DNA of 64,000 nt from Lactobacillus crispatus (GTDB lineage: Bacteria > Bacillota > Bacilli > Lactobacillales > Lactobacillaceae). How positions within the stretch are numbered: the first letter of the stretch is position 1; every line of letters begins with the position of its first letter. Positions 34,330 to 43,326 of this stretch are shown here, piece by piece. The translations under genes and the position numbers were made by a program. Under the pieces are notes generated by a model, which saw only the letters and a list, made by a program, of their open reading frames with translations, had not been told where the DNA came from and made no database searches. The stretch covers positions 2,046,001 through 2,110,000 of the forward strand of contig NZ_CP072197.1 in NCBI RefSeq assembly GCF_018987235.1, in the 5' to 3' direction.

Positions 34330-34378
34330 ACAATCTTATGTAATTGCTATTTCTAGTTTCAAAAAAATTTATTCTTGC

Positions 34379-35176
34379 TTAAGCTTTAACTACTGAACCA
34401 TTATCAAAAAATTCTCTAAAACGACGTGCTTCTTTATCCAGAGTAATTTCATCATTAACTTGCGATAACTTATAGCCAACAAAATAAGGTGGCGCTTCAA
34501 AACGTGTAATATATTTAGCACAAATACCGTCATCATTACGCGGATAAAAGAATAGATTATAAGAATCGCAGCGGCCATTATACATGATATTTAACAAATA
34601 CTTGGCACCACTTTGAATCCAGTCAGCCCACAAGTCAATGCTATTTTTATCTAACAAGTTAATATTGAGCTCACTGTAGCCTTGAACGGGGTGTTCAGCA
34701 ATGTTAACTTCTACCCCACTTTTTTCAAAAAGGGTCTCACCTTCAAAATTATTCGGGTGAATATATTTATAGCCATCTTCATGTTCAAAGCCAACTATCT
34801 GCATATGCGGGTGAATCAAGGAACCACCTGAATGTGGACCATAGTTCTTGTACCAAACAATTGACTCATATTGGTCACTAGCCTGCATTTTTTCAAAACA
34901 AGCTAGCGCAAAATGCATCAACTTGCGATTATGTTCCTGCGTATAAGTACTAATATCGCCGTTATGATCACTAGATTCAATTAGTACAGTCTGCCAGGTA
35001 TCGCGCAAGGTCGGGAACTTATTCTTAAGCCAAATCATGTCATCTTCCTTGGCGTAAATATCAGTTAAATTTTCAACATCACAAAATGGGCAAACGTTTT
35101 TCTTCTTATCCTTACGATATGATTGCGGTTTGCCTTTAGCAATGCTCATTTGAAAAACAAGTGGATCATTAGTCAT
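34379..35176 (-). CDS. DUF4931 family protein, GalT/HIT-like nucleotidyltransferase fold
   Basis: 265 residues. An N-terminal zinc knuckle CPFCDVENL (about residues 29-37) and the HIT-type histidine triad in GGSLIHPHMQIVGFEH are like those of galactose-1-phosphate uridylyltransferase, which is longer. This is the layout of DUF4931 proteins. The real substrate is unknown; a nucleotidyl transferase or phosphorylase reaction is likely from the fold. It is divergent from the L,D-transpeptidase gene. Confidence 0.8.
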   Translation of the reverse strand: MTNDPLVFQMSIAKGKPQSYRKDKKKNVCPFCDVENLTDIYAKEDDMIWLKNKFPTLRDTWQTVLIESSDHNGDISTYTQEHNRKLMHFALACFEKMQASDQYESIVWYKNYGPHSGGSLIHPHMQIVGFEHEDGYKYIHPNNFEGETLFEKSGVEVNIAEHPVQGYSELNINLLDKNSIDLWADWIQSGAKYLLNIMYNGRCDSYNLFFYPRNDDGICAKYITRFEAPPYFVGYKLSQVNDEITLDKEARRFREFFDNGSVVKA

Positions 35177-35332
35177 ATTTATTCCTTTTTTTATTTAAAA
35201 TAGTTTAAAGTCTAATGGGTAAAGTTTTACTATAATGTAAAATATTTTGTAGCTTTACTAGCATAAAAATACTTGTTATACTGTGTCAAAACAAACGTTT
35301 ATTCGAAATTTACTAAGAGATGGGTTTTAATA

Positions 35333-36535
35333 ATGCAATCTAGAACAGAAATGAGAAAACGAAATAATCGCAACAACCTCTATCTTATTATTATTGGCAT
35401 AATTGTCGTAATTGCAATTATTTGTGGCTTTATCATTCATAATCAAAGAGTGGCTGCTGAACGTAGCCAGCGTGAATATGCTTCTACCCACTTCAACCCT
35501 AATGTAACAATTTATGGTGTGCAAGTAGGCAAGCTTACTGTTAACAAGGCGACTGCTAAGATCAATAAACAAGCTGATAATGTCGTCTTTTTAAGAAATA
35601 AAAAGATTATTGCTGAAAAAGACGACAAGGTTCAAACTATCAGCCAAGCTGAAGTTAAAAATATTTTCACTAAGCAGCATACTGATTTGCCAAGCAAACA
35701 AAAATACGTTTTCAAATCCGCCAAAATAGATGAAGCAAAAAAGAGTTTGCAAAAAATACAAAATGCTGTAGTCACCTATAAGATCAATGGCCAGGAATTC
35801 AAGCTAAAAGCTGATGACCTAATTCACGAAGTTACTTACAAAGGTGGTAAATATAAATTCACCGATGTAAAAAAACTGCATGCTAAAATGGAAGCGATCG
35901 ATCAAGAAGTTAAAACTCTAAAGAAGAGTTATAAATTTACTGTTCCTACTGGTAACAAAGTCAATGGCAAAACGATTACGGTAAAAAACGAAAGCTATGG
36001 TTGGGGAATTTATGTCAAGAAGGCTGTGGCTGCAGTAGAAAATGCTTTTATTAATGGTCAAGATGTTGTTGATGGTAGTAAGTATATTTATGGCGAGGGT
36101 TATAGTACCTATGCTCATGGTTATGGCAAGAGCAATCATGGTATTGGTAAAAACTACGTCGTTGTCTCCATCAAAAATCAGGAACTATGGGTTGCCCGTA
36201 AAGGGAAAGTTGCCGTTCACTTAACTGACGTTGTCACAGGTACTGAAAATAAGAGTAACGCTACTCCTAAAGGTGTTTGGTACATCATGTACAAAGAATC
36301 ACCTAGCGTATTGCGTGGTTATAACGACGATGGCTCTAAGTATGCCTCCAAAGTACAATATTGGATGCCATTTACTTTGAGCGGCTGTGGCTTACATGAC
36401 GCTAGCTGGCGTAGCGATTGGAGTAAGTCAGCCTATCTTACTGGTGGCTCACATGGCTGTGTTAACATTCGTCCAGCTGAAATTAGAAGTGTTTGGAACA
36501 ACGTTTTAACTAACGATGCTGTTATCGTATATTAA
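35333..36535 (+). CDS. L,D-transpeptidase (YkuD domain) with N-terminal membrane anchor
   Basis: 400 residues from ATG 35333 with AGAGATGGG upstream. A single N-terminal helix (about 16-40) anchors it outside the cell. The middle (about 50-270) is a lysine-rich PG_binding_4-like linker domain, and the YkuD domain at the C-terminus carries KNYVVVSIKNQELWV and the catalytic GSHGCVNIRPAEI with Cys, His and Arg. The enzyme forms 3-3 cross-links or attaches other groups on peptidoglycan. AATCGCC...GGCGATT terminator follows. Confidence 0.9.
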   Translation: MQSRTEMRKRNNRNNLYLIIIGIIVVIAIICGFIIHNQRVAAERSQREYASTHFNPNVTIYGVQVGKLTVNKATAKINKQADNVVFLRNKKIIAEKDDKVQTISQAEVKNIFTKQHTDLPSKQKYVFKSAKIDEAKKSLQKIQNAVVTYKINGQEFKLKADDLIHEVTYKGGKYKFTDVKKLHAKMEAIDQEVKTLKKSYKFTVPTGNKVNGKTITVKNESYGWGIYVKKAVAAVENAFINGQDVVDGSKYIYGEGYSTYAHGYGKSNHGIGKNYVVVSIKNQELWVARKGKVAVHLTDVVTGTENKSNATPKGVWYIMYKESPSVLRGYNDDGSKYASKVQYWMPFTLSGCGLHDASWRSDWSKSAYLTGGSHGCVNIRPAEIRSVWNNVLTNDAVIVY

Positions 36536-36546
36536 AAAATAAAGAT

Positions 36547-36583
36547 TAATCGCCTACTTCAATTGAAGCGGGCGATTTTTTTG
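36547..36583 (+). terminator. Terminator of the L,D-transpeptidase gene
   Basis: AATCGCC and GGGCGATT arms around CTTCAATTGAAG, then TTTTTTT. Confidence 0.85.
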
Positions 36584-36627
36584 CGTAAAATTAACAGAAA
36601 AGATATAGATTTTTGAAAGGATCAAAT

Positions 36628-36819
36628 ATGTTAGTCATCGGTATTATTTGCTTGGTGGTTGCTGCCATTTCCTACTTTAAATACCTTAGTGAAAAGAACG
36701 GACAAGCTAACCAAAAACAAGCTGAAAACAAAAATGAGGCAAAATGGCAGCGCACTTTAGCCATCATTTTCCTCGTTTTCGGAATTTTATTAATTGGTTA
36801 TTGGATTGCATTGCGCTAA
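36628..36819 (+). CDS. Small two-span membrane protein, unknown
   Basis: 63 residues from ATG 36628 with GAAAGGA upstream (an in-frame start five codons earlier would cover that site). Two helices (about 2-16 and 43-60) enclose a charged middle SEKNGQANQKQAENKNEAKW. No family is recognised. Convergent with the LiaF-like gene across a shared terminator at 36817-36847. Confidence 0.6.
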   Translation: MLVIGIICLVVAAISYFKYLSEKNGQANQKQAENKNEAKWQRTLAIIFLVFGILLIGYWIALR

Positions 36820-36847
36820 AAAAGACGTGAATTTTCACGCCTTTTTT
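36817..36847. terminator. Bidirectional terminator
   Basis: AAAAAAGACGTGAATTTTCACGCCTTTTTT gives T-runs on both strands around a GCGTGAA/TTCACGTC stem, serving the convergent small gene and LiaF-like gene. Confidence 0.75.
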
Positions 36848-37601
36848 AAATATAATTGATTACCACATTACCCATATTAGCTCTTCCCTTTAAAACTAAG
36901 GTAGGACCGCCGCCATTGCTTTTTCCTTTAACTATTACATTACCAAGGCTAATGCTTAATTGATTATCAATCTGCCATGATAAGGGAACGTAGAGATTTA
37001 CATTTCCCATTGAAGCAGTTAGATTAAGCACGACTGTATCACCTGCTGCTTTAGCATCATCAAGATAGATATTGGCATTACCGAATGAAGCTTCAAGATT
37101 AATTGACTGTAAATTTTGTGAATGAATATAACGTGAAGAATCGCCAGCCATCTTTTGATTAATTACGATATTGTCACCATCTTCAATCACATCTTGAACA
37201 TGATGATGTGTTACTTTTGTCTCTGTATCAGCATCGTCACTATCATCGTCATCATTCCAATGAAAGCTCTTCTTGATAACAATTTCCGGATCTTTTTTAA
37301 AAAGCAAGCTCAATCCCATTGAAACAAGCAAAGCAATGAACAAAATCATCCAAGAGGATAAGAACTTTTTAATGCCCAGGGGACCTGCATAAGTAATTAC
37401 TAAAAAAGCAATTGAGAAAACGGACACCACAATGCTCTTATCAAGCAAGCCCTTAATTAAGCAAGCCACAAAAATGACTGTCAAAATAATTGTCCAAACG
37501 CTAATTTTGAAGCTTAACAAGCCTAATTGACTGATCACCAAAAGCGCAGCTGCAGCGATTAGTCCTACTCCCCACAAAATTCTTGCAAAACTATTTTTCA
37601 T
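36846..37601 (-). CDS. LiaF-like cell-wall stress membrane protein
   Basis: 251 residues. Four N-terminal helices (about 10-100) are followed by an acidic linker WNDDDDSDDADTE and a C-terminal beta-rich domain with repeated strands ASFGNANIYL, ASMGNVNLYVP, SLGNVIVKG and ANMGNVVINYI, like the cell-wall-active antibiotics response (LiaF/DUF2154) C-terminal domain. LiaF proteins restrain envelope-stress signalling. It overlaps the LytTR regulator gene by one base (TAATG), so the two are coupled. Confidence 0.82.
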   Translation of the reverse strand: MKNSFARILWGVGLIAAAALLVISQLGLLSFKISVWTIILTVIFVACLIKGLLDKSIVVSVFSIAFLVITYAGPLGIKKFLSSWMILFIALLVSMGLSLLFKKDPEIVIKKSFHWNDDDDSDDADTETKVTHHHVQDVIEDGDNIVINQKMAGDSSRYIHSQNLQSINLEASFGNANIYLDDAKAAGDTVVLNLTASMGNVNLYVPLSWQIDNQLSISLGNVIVKGKSNGGGPTLVLKGRANMGNVVINYI

Positions 37602-38053
37602 TATAAAGACCTTCTTTCATCTAAGCGTGTGCGTAATTCTTTGTAGTATCGACGGGATGCATATACAGTTTTATAAGTATCATGAAACTGTATCTTGCAA
37701 TCTGAAATCGACCGAGTTAAACCATAAATTTGATCTAAATTAATAATTGTCGATTTGGAAATCCGCATGAAACCTGCGCCCAAAATATTTTCTAACTCAT
37801 ACAATTTATGTTTAACCAAGTATGCCTTATCTTGTGTATGCAAAATTACCTGCTTGGCATCTGTTTCAAAAAACAAAATCTCGTTCAGTGGTAAGTAGTA
37901 AGAAACATTGTTTCTAAAACATTCAATCTGATCATTGTGTTCAATACCTTGTAATTTCTTATAAAGCTGCTCTATTTCCGGAGAAATATTTTTAGCTTTA
38001 ATAATCAGTTCATCTTCTACGGCATCTGGATCAATCTCAAGTTTTACTTTCAT
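37601..38053 (-). CDS. LytTR-domain transcriptional regulator without receiver domain
   Basis: 150 residues from ATG 38051-38053, with GGGAG upstream; an upstream GTG at 38062 lacks a site. The last 100 residues are the LytTR DNA-binding domain (SYYLPLNEILFFETDAKQV, MRISKSTIINLDQI). There is no response-receiver domain and no histidine kinase beside it, so this belongs to the stand-alone LytTR class often paired with an integral membrane inhibitor. Its partner is the LiaF-like protein; together they could sense envelope state. Confidence 0.82.
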   Translation of the reverse strand: MKVKLEIDPDAVEDELIIKAKNISPEIEQLYKKLQGIEHNDQIECFRNNVSYYLPLNEILFFETDAKQVILHTQDKAYLVKHKLYELENILGAGFMRISKSTIINLDQIYGLTRSISDCKIQFHDTYKTVYASRRYYKELRTRLDERRSL

Positions 38054-38154
38054 GTTTCTCACTCCCTTCTGAATCTGATATTTATATTAAAAAATATTTC
38101 AGATAGCTTTTCCATAGTTTTGAACTAAGTGGTAAATTTTGGCTTCTAAGTGGC

Positions 38155-38186
38155 AAAAAAATAAGACGACCTCTGTCGTCTTATTG
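38155..38186 (-). terminator. Terminator of the SemiSWEET gene
   Basis: AATAAGACGAC-AGAG-GTCGTCTTATT with T-run on the minus strand. Confidence 0.85.
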
Positions 38187-38193
38187 CTTATTA

Positions 38194-38436
38194 TCAATGT
38201 AAACTAGTAAAAAATGTTATCAATCCAAAAATAATTCCTGGAAAATTAGCCGTGAATAGCGGCCAATCTTTCTTTTCACCAAGAACTGCATAAAGTACCC
38301 AGATCGTGCAATTAATTGCAGCAACCAACGGCTGAACCGGATTACCATAATTTCCGTTCAAATTATTAATAATTTGCGGAATATATGAAACATACATCAG
38401 TACAGATAATACCGACTCAATACGTCCAATAGTCAA
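38194..38436 (-). CDS. SemiSWEET-type sugar transporter (PQ-loop), 5-prime end possibly frameshifted
   Basis: 80 residues from TTG 38436 as drawn. Three helices and the PQ-loop motif VSYIPQI near the N-terminus (about residues 16-22) identify a SemiSWEET, which acts as a dimer to move sugars through the membrane. The proline-glutamine and the NCTIWV and NFPGIIFG segments match the family. However, a strong AAGGAG site lies about 55 bp further upstream, followed 7 bases later by a TTG in another frame; adding one A to an A5 run there would give MKKFKGLDRKTVLTIGRIE joined to the rest. The real gene may start there with a 1-base deletion. See the finding. Confidence 0.75.
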   Translation of the reverse strand: MTIGRIESVLSVLMYVSYIPQIINNLNGNYGNPVQPLVAAINCTIWVLYAVLGEKKDWPLFTANFPGIIFGLITFFTSLH

Positions 38437-38531
38437 AACAGTTTTTCGGTCTAATCCTTTGAATTTTTCAACAAATCGCTCCTTTATGCTTCATTATGAG
38501 AAAAGCTAGAGTCGATTGCAAAAATCATACT

Positions 38532-40025
38532 TTAGTGGACACCTTCCATTAGCACATTAATTCTCTTAACTAAAAAGAACATTATTACCGCAAAGGCTAC
38601 ACTGACCAAACCAACAGCCATGAAATATTGTACTTCAGTGGCAGTTGAATAGAACTTAACAATTTGTGCATTCACTGCTTGTCCAGTTGCATCAGCCATG
38701 AACCACATACTCATCATTTGCGAACGATATGCATTAGGGGCCAGCTTGGTCGTAATTGATAAACCAATTGGTGAAATCAACATTTCAGCAATTTCAACTA
38801 AGAACCATGAACCAACTAGCCAAAATGGACTAACCTTGCCTGCTGTACCATAAAGCATCCCTGGCAAAGCCATCCACATATAAGATAGACCAGCAAAAAC
38901 TAGCCCTGCTGCAAACTTGCCTGGAGCTGTTGGCTGCTTTTTCCAATGTTCCCAAAGCCAAACGAAGATTGGCGTTAAAATCATAATGAATAATGGGTTA
39001 AGGGACTGAAAGTTGGCTGCTGTAAAGTGCCAATTACCAATATGAAGCACGGTTCTTTGAGCGGCAAACAGAGCTAAAACTACTGAGCCTGATTCTTCAA
39101 TGCCCCAGAAGATAGCTGCAGCAAAGAACAATGGAATGTAAGCCTTAACTCGTGAACGCTCAACCTTAGTTACTTTTGAACTACGTAGCATCATCACAAA
39201 GTAATAAATTGGCAGTGCAATTGCTAAAATAGTCAATAAAGTAATGACATTGTCAACGTTCAATTGACCAAAGCCGGCCATTGCAGCTAATACAAGGGCA
39301 ATCACCACGAACCCAATAACTACCCACTTAATAATATTAAGCAAGTCACCCTTATCAATAGGATCATTAGGCGTCAAACTTTCAGGAGAAAGGTATTTTT
39401 TACCACCCCAAACATATTGCACTAAGCCAAAGAACATCCCGATTGCAGCTAAAGAAAAGCCGGCATGGAAGTTCATTTCATTACCAAAAATATGAAAGCC
39501 AAAACTTTGTGCTGCCCATGGAACTAACCAAGGTGCAAGAAATGATCCTAAGTTAATCCCAAAGACAAAGATGCTAAAACCCGCATCTCTTCTGCGATCT
39601 TCAACTGAATAAAGACCACCAACCATGTCAGATACATTTGGCTTTAATAAACCAGTACCAACCACAATTAAGGCAATTGAAGCATATAACGCCGTTACAC
39701 CAGCTGGAAGTGCCAAGACAATGTGACCTAACATGATCAAAACGCCGCCATAAAAGACGGTTTTTCTTGAACCCCAAACACGATCAGACAGCCAGCCGCC
39801 AACTAGGGTTGATAAATAAACAAGTGAACCATAGATTGACATGATTGATGCAGCCGTTGTTTGGTCCATTCCCAGACCACCTTTGGTGACTGCATAATAC
39901 ATGTAGAAAAGCAGGATGGCGCGCATTCCGTAGTAACTGAAGCGCTCCCACATTTCAGTAAAGAATAACGTGGACAAACCCTTTGGTTGTCCGAAAAATG
40001 CTGTATTTGAATCTTGTTTCCCCAA
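38532..40025 (-). CDS. dtpT: Di-/tripeptide:proton symporter, POT family (DtpT type)
   Basis: 497 residues, about 14 hydrophobic helices. The POT signature is visible: [18 protein letters not shown] (with the ExxERFxYY motif near residues 24-31), [16 protein letters not shown] and NLGSFLAPW. It takes up di- and tripeptides with protons, feeding intracellular peptidases; pepN lies directly upstream on the same strand and pepD in the same window. Ends near the inner-membrane side with [11 protein letters not shown]. Confidence 0.9.
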   Translation of the reverse strand: MGKQDSNTAFFGQPKGLSTLFFTEMWERFSYYGMRAILLFYMYYAVTKGGLGMDQTTAASIMSIYGSLVYLSTLVGGWLSDRVWGSRKTVFYGGVLIMLGHIVLALPAGVTALYASIALIVVGTGLLKPNVSDMVGGLYSVEDRRRDAGFSIFVFGINLGSFLAPWLVPWAAQSFGFHIFGNEMNFHAGFSLAAIGMFFGLVQYVWGGKKYLSPESLTPNDPIDKGDLLNIIKWVVIGFVVIALVLAAMAGFGQLNVDNVITLLTILAIALPIYYFVMMLRSSKVTKVERSRVKAYIPLFFAAAIFWGIEESGSVVLALFAAQRTVLHIGNWHFTAANFQSLNPLFIMILTPIFVWLWEHWKKQPTAPGKFAAGLVFAGLSYMWMALPGMLYGTAGKVSPFWLVGSWFLVEIAEMLISPIGLSITTKLAPNAYRSQMMSMWFMADATGQAVNAQIVKFYSTATEVQYFMAVGLVSVAFAVIMFFLVKRINVLMEGVH

Positions 40026-40082
40026 ATAAAAACTCCCTTCTTATCATAGATAAGCACAATAGAAATAATTATACCACGAAAA

Positions 40083-40117
40083 AATAAGGATCCACTTTTT
40101 ACAGTGAATCCTTATTT
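40083..40117 (-). terminator. Terminator of pepN
   Basis: AATAAGGATTCACT / AGTGGATCCTTATT stem with T-run on the minus strand, after the pepN stop at 40140. Confidence 0.85.
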
Positions 40118-40139
40118 ATTAGGTAATTATTGCTTCAAA

Positions 40140-42677
40140 TTAATTGATTGCCTTAGCAACTGCGTTGTTAACAGCCACTTTTTCAGCTTCGATCAAGTCA
40201 ACTTTACCTTCAATAACTTTAATATCCATCTTAATTTCACGACTAAGAAGTGGAATATTTACCTTTGGTTCAAAGAATTCTTTAAATTCTTTAAGTCTAG
40301 TCGGAGTATGGAAGACGCGAGTAGTTACTGTGATGAATGTTGTAAATTCCATGTCACCACCGACAGTCTTATCAAGCCAATCCCAATCTTCTCTAATCCA
40401 GTCCCAGGCTGCTTGTTGACCATGATGGTTGCTGAGCAAACCAGCATACCAGCCACGCAAGTCTTGTGGTTTAATTACGTCAGCATTTTCAAAATTATCA
40501 ACAATTAACGCAACTTCGGCCGGATCAATCGTACTAGTAATTGCGCTACGAAGATCAACTTTGTATGAAGGATCAGCAGTTCTTTGGTATTCCTTGATTA
40601 GGTTTTCGATTAGGTTGTGGCTACCAAAGTTCTTTACTTCATTGATTAAAACATACGGACGAACATCAGCATTCATTGCTTCTAAATTGTCTTCATTAGC
40701 AGTGAAAATCTCATGAGCTGTTTTAATTGAGTCTTTATTTTCAGCGTAAAGACTAGCACTTAATTCATATGGACGAATTTGTGCATCTTCATCGCTTTCA
40801 CCTGGCTTAACTTTCCAGCCCAAACGAGCAACTTGACCGGCGGATAACTTGTCATAAAGCTTCTTTAAGTCCTTTTCTTGAGCTGATTCAGGTTCAACAA
40901 ATTGGCGCAACTTAGCAGCAGTAGCGTAAAGAGCATTAATAACTACACTTGACTTCGAGTCAGCAAATTTAGTCAAAAGTGGCACAACAGCAGCATAAGA
41001 AATTTGTTTACCTTCTGCTAAAAGACGTAAGTCTTGCAATAATTGCAATTTGGCAATTGGATCAAGTTCATCAACATGAGCCAAAATATCATCAAGCAAA
41101 GTCTTGTCATACTTAACGATAAAGTGTGAGTTGTTACCTACATTAATTCTAAGTGGGTGACCTGCTTCACTACGTAAATTCTTGTAGTAACCTAAGTCGA
41201 TTTCCTTATCAGACATAATCTTAGGTGCCTTGAAGTTAGCATTCAACGGAATTTGCCATTGTCTACCAACGTCTTTACCTTCACCAATGAAGAATTGTTG
41301 TTGTGAAAGCTTTAAGTGACCATCGCTACTATCAACATATGCACTAACTACTGGATAACCTGGTTGCTTTAACCATGAGTGCATAATCTTGCCAATATCA
41401 AGGTCAGTTGCGGTTGAAAGAGCATCCCAAAGATCGTCACCAGTGGCATTACCAAACTTGTGGTGATCAAAGTAATACTTCAAGCCTTTTCTTAAGGCAT
41501 CGTCACCAAGAAGTGAACGAACCATAACTAGCATTCTAGAACCCTTAGCATAAACAATGGCACTGTCAAAGGCAGAGTCAATATCTGCTGGATCATTGAT
41601 TTCCATTTGAATTGGTTGAACACCGTCAGTAGCATCTCTAGTCAAAGCTGCAGGTGCTTCACTGGTTTGGAACATTTCCCAAATATGCCAATCAGGTTCT
41701 AGACCATCAACTGACAAGTATTCCATCATGTTAGCAAAACTTTCGTTAAGCCATAAATTATCCCACCATTTCATGGTTACTAAATCACCAAACCATTGGT
41801 GAGCCAATTCGTGAGTAATAACTGTAGCAACCAATTTCTTCATTTCAAGGCTAGTATTGTCTGGATCAAGCAATAAATATGCTTCACGGTAAGTTACTAA
41901 CCCCCAGTTTTCCATGGCACCAGCACTGAAATCTGGCAAAGCCAATTGCAATGATTGTGGAAGTGGGTATTTAGTTTGGTAAAATTCTTCGTAAAACTCA
42001 ATTGCATTCTTAGCAACATCCAAAGCAAAGTCTAATTCCTTAGGCTTGTGGGCCTTAGTTGCATAAACACCAATTAAGACGCCATCCTTAGTGTGAGTAG
42101 TCTTTGATTGCAAATCACCAAAGGCAAAGGCAACCAAGTAACTAGACATGCGAACAGTTTCTTCAAAGTGGTGGTAGCCGTCCTTGTCCACTTCAACCTC
42201 AGGCATATTGGCAAGAGCAACTTCGCCATCTTCTTCATCCCACTTAAGCGCAAGACTAAAAGTAGCCTTAGCTTCTGGTTCATCAACACATGGAAAAGCT
42301 TGACGAGCAAAAGTAGTTTCAAATTGGGTACCAATAATTTGCTTCTTCTTACCTTCTAACTCGTAGTATGAAGGATAAATACCCATCATAGTATCAGTAA
42401 GTGGTGCACTATAAGCAATTTCAATTACAGCCTTGCTGTTTACACCAGTTGAAATTTTGATAGCTTCCTCTTTTTCAAGTACTTCAAAATCTACCTTTTT
42501 ACCATCAACCTTAACGCTGTCAATGGTCATATATTTTTGGTTAATAAATACTGGATTTTCAATTACTTCACCGGTAATTGTTGAAGTACCATTAATTTCT
42601 TTTTGTTTACGGTTTACGTTAATGCGCAAATCATAGTGTTCTGGATGGAAAGTTTCATAAAAACGTTTAACTGTCAT
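40140..42677 (-). CDS. pepN: Aminopeptidase N (lysyl aminopeptidase, M1 family)
   Basis: 845 residues, the size of lactobacillus PepN. The exopeptidase motif GAMEN (253-257) and zinc site HELAHQW (289-295) with the following Glu in LNESFANM are present. No signal peptide. The enzyme removes N-terminal residues from peptides in the cytoplasm and is a core activity for casein-derived peptide use. It is upstream of dtpT on the same strand but has its own terminator. Confidence 0.95.
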   Translation of the reverse strand: MTVKRFYETFHPEHYDLRINVNRKQKEINGTSTITGEVIENPVFINQKYMTIDSVKVDGKKVDFEVLEKEEAIKISTGVNSKAVIEIAYSAPLTDTMMGIYPSYYELEGKKKQIIGTQFETTFARQAFPCVDEPEAKATFSLALKWDEEDGEVALANMPEVEVDKDGYHHFEETVRMSSYLVAFAFGDLQSKTTHTKDGVLIGVYATKAHKPKELDFALDVAKNAIEFYEEFYQTKYPLPQSLQLALPDFSAGAMENWGLVTYREAYLLLDPDNTSLEMKKLVATVITHELAHQWFGDLVTMKWWDNLWLNESFANMMEYLSVDGLEPDWHIWEMFQTSEAPAALTRDATDGVQPIQMEINDPADIDSAFDSAIVYAKGSRMLVMVRSLLGDDALRKGLKYYFDHHKFGNATGDDLWDALSTATDLDIGKIMHSWLKQPGYPVVSAYVDSSDGHLKLSQQQFFIGEGKDVGRQWQIPLNANFKAPKIMSDKEIDLGYYKNLRSEAGHPLRINVGNNSHFIVKYDKTLLDDILAHVDELDPIAKLQLLQDLRLLAEGKQISYAAVVPLLTKFADSKSSVVINALYATAAKLRQFVEPESAQEKDLKKLYDKLSAGQVARLGWKVKPGESDEDAQIRPYELSASLYAENKDSIKTAHEIFTANEDNLEAMNADVRPYVLINEVKNFGSHNLIENLIKEYQRTADPSYKVDLRSAITSTIDPAEVALIVDNFENADVIKPQDLRGWYAGLLSNHHGQQAAWDWIREDWDWLDKTVGGDMEFTTFITVTTRVFHTPTRLKEFKEFFEPKVNIPLLSREIKMDIKVIEGKVDLIEAEKVAVNNAVAKAIN

Positions 42678-42890
42678 TTTTTACCTCCTATTAATAGCTC
42701 ATTTACTTTTAATTCTACCAAAATAAAGAAAAAAGCGCTCAAAAAAGGCTATTTCTTATTGATTGTAAGGATGACGTTTCAGTTCTGTAACATTGCTGTC
42801 ATATTGAGCTTGTACTATAGAAGCATAGTCATTAAGAAATAAATAAGTTTTGAAAGAATTAATTAAATTTAATAAGGAATGAATACATCA

Positions 42891-43253
42891 ATGAATAAAC
42901 ATGTTAAATCTACTTTAGTAAAAATCTTAGCTGCCTTAGCACTTGCCTTTGCTTGTGTTGCAGTTGCAAATGCTTTTTCTACCAATACTTCAACTACTCA
43001 AACTGTTCAAGCTGCAAGAAAGCTTTCAAAAGCTGAAAAAGCTGCTAAGAGATGGATCGCAATGCGCGAATCAGGTGGTAGCTACACTGCTAGAAACGGT
43101 GTTTGTTACGGCAAATACCAATTAAACATTGGCTACTTACATGGTAACCTTTCACCTAAGAACCAAGAACGTGTTGCTGATAATTACGTTTACGGTCGTT
43201 ACGGTTCATGGGTTAACGCCAAGAGATTTTGGTTAGCTCACAACTGGTACTAA
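42891..43253 (+). CDS. Secreted Apf-like / transglycosylase-like surface protein, short form
   Basis: 120 residues. A signal peptide occupies about 1-40 (MNKHVKSTLVKILAALALAFACVAVANAF), with likely cleavage near VQAA. The C-terminal 70 residues KRWIAMRESGGSYTARNGVCYGKYQL and RVADNYVYGRYGSWVNAKRFWLAHNWY match the C-terminal domain of aggregation-promoting factors, a lysozyme-like fold with the ERESGG-type Glu. Full Apf proteins have a longer central region and often LysM; here it is almost absent, so this is a minimal form. The first of two in-frame ATGs (42879) overlaps the ribosome site; the second is used. Confidence 0.85.
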   Translation: MNKHVKSTLVKILAALALAFACVAVANAFSTNTSTTQTVQAARKLSKAEKAAKRWIAMRESGGSYTARNGVCYGKYQLNIGYLHGNLSPKNQERVADNYVYGRYGSWVNAKRFWLAHNWY

Positions 43254-43285
43254 AATTAAATTCCTTTAATTCCCAAAAGCTAAAG

Positions 43286-43326
43286 AAAACCAGCTTAGTC
43301 CAATTGACTAAACTGGTTTTTGTTTT
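43286..43326 (+). terminator. Terminator after the Apf-like gene (bidirectional)
   Basis: AAAACCAGCTTAGTC-CAATT-GACTAAACTGGTTTT with one mismatch, then TGTTTT; A-run on the left serves the opposing gene that stops at 43325. Confidence 0.75.
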
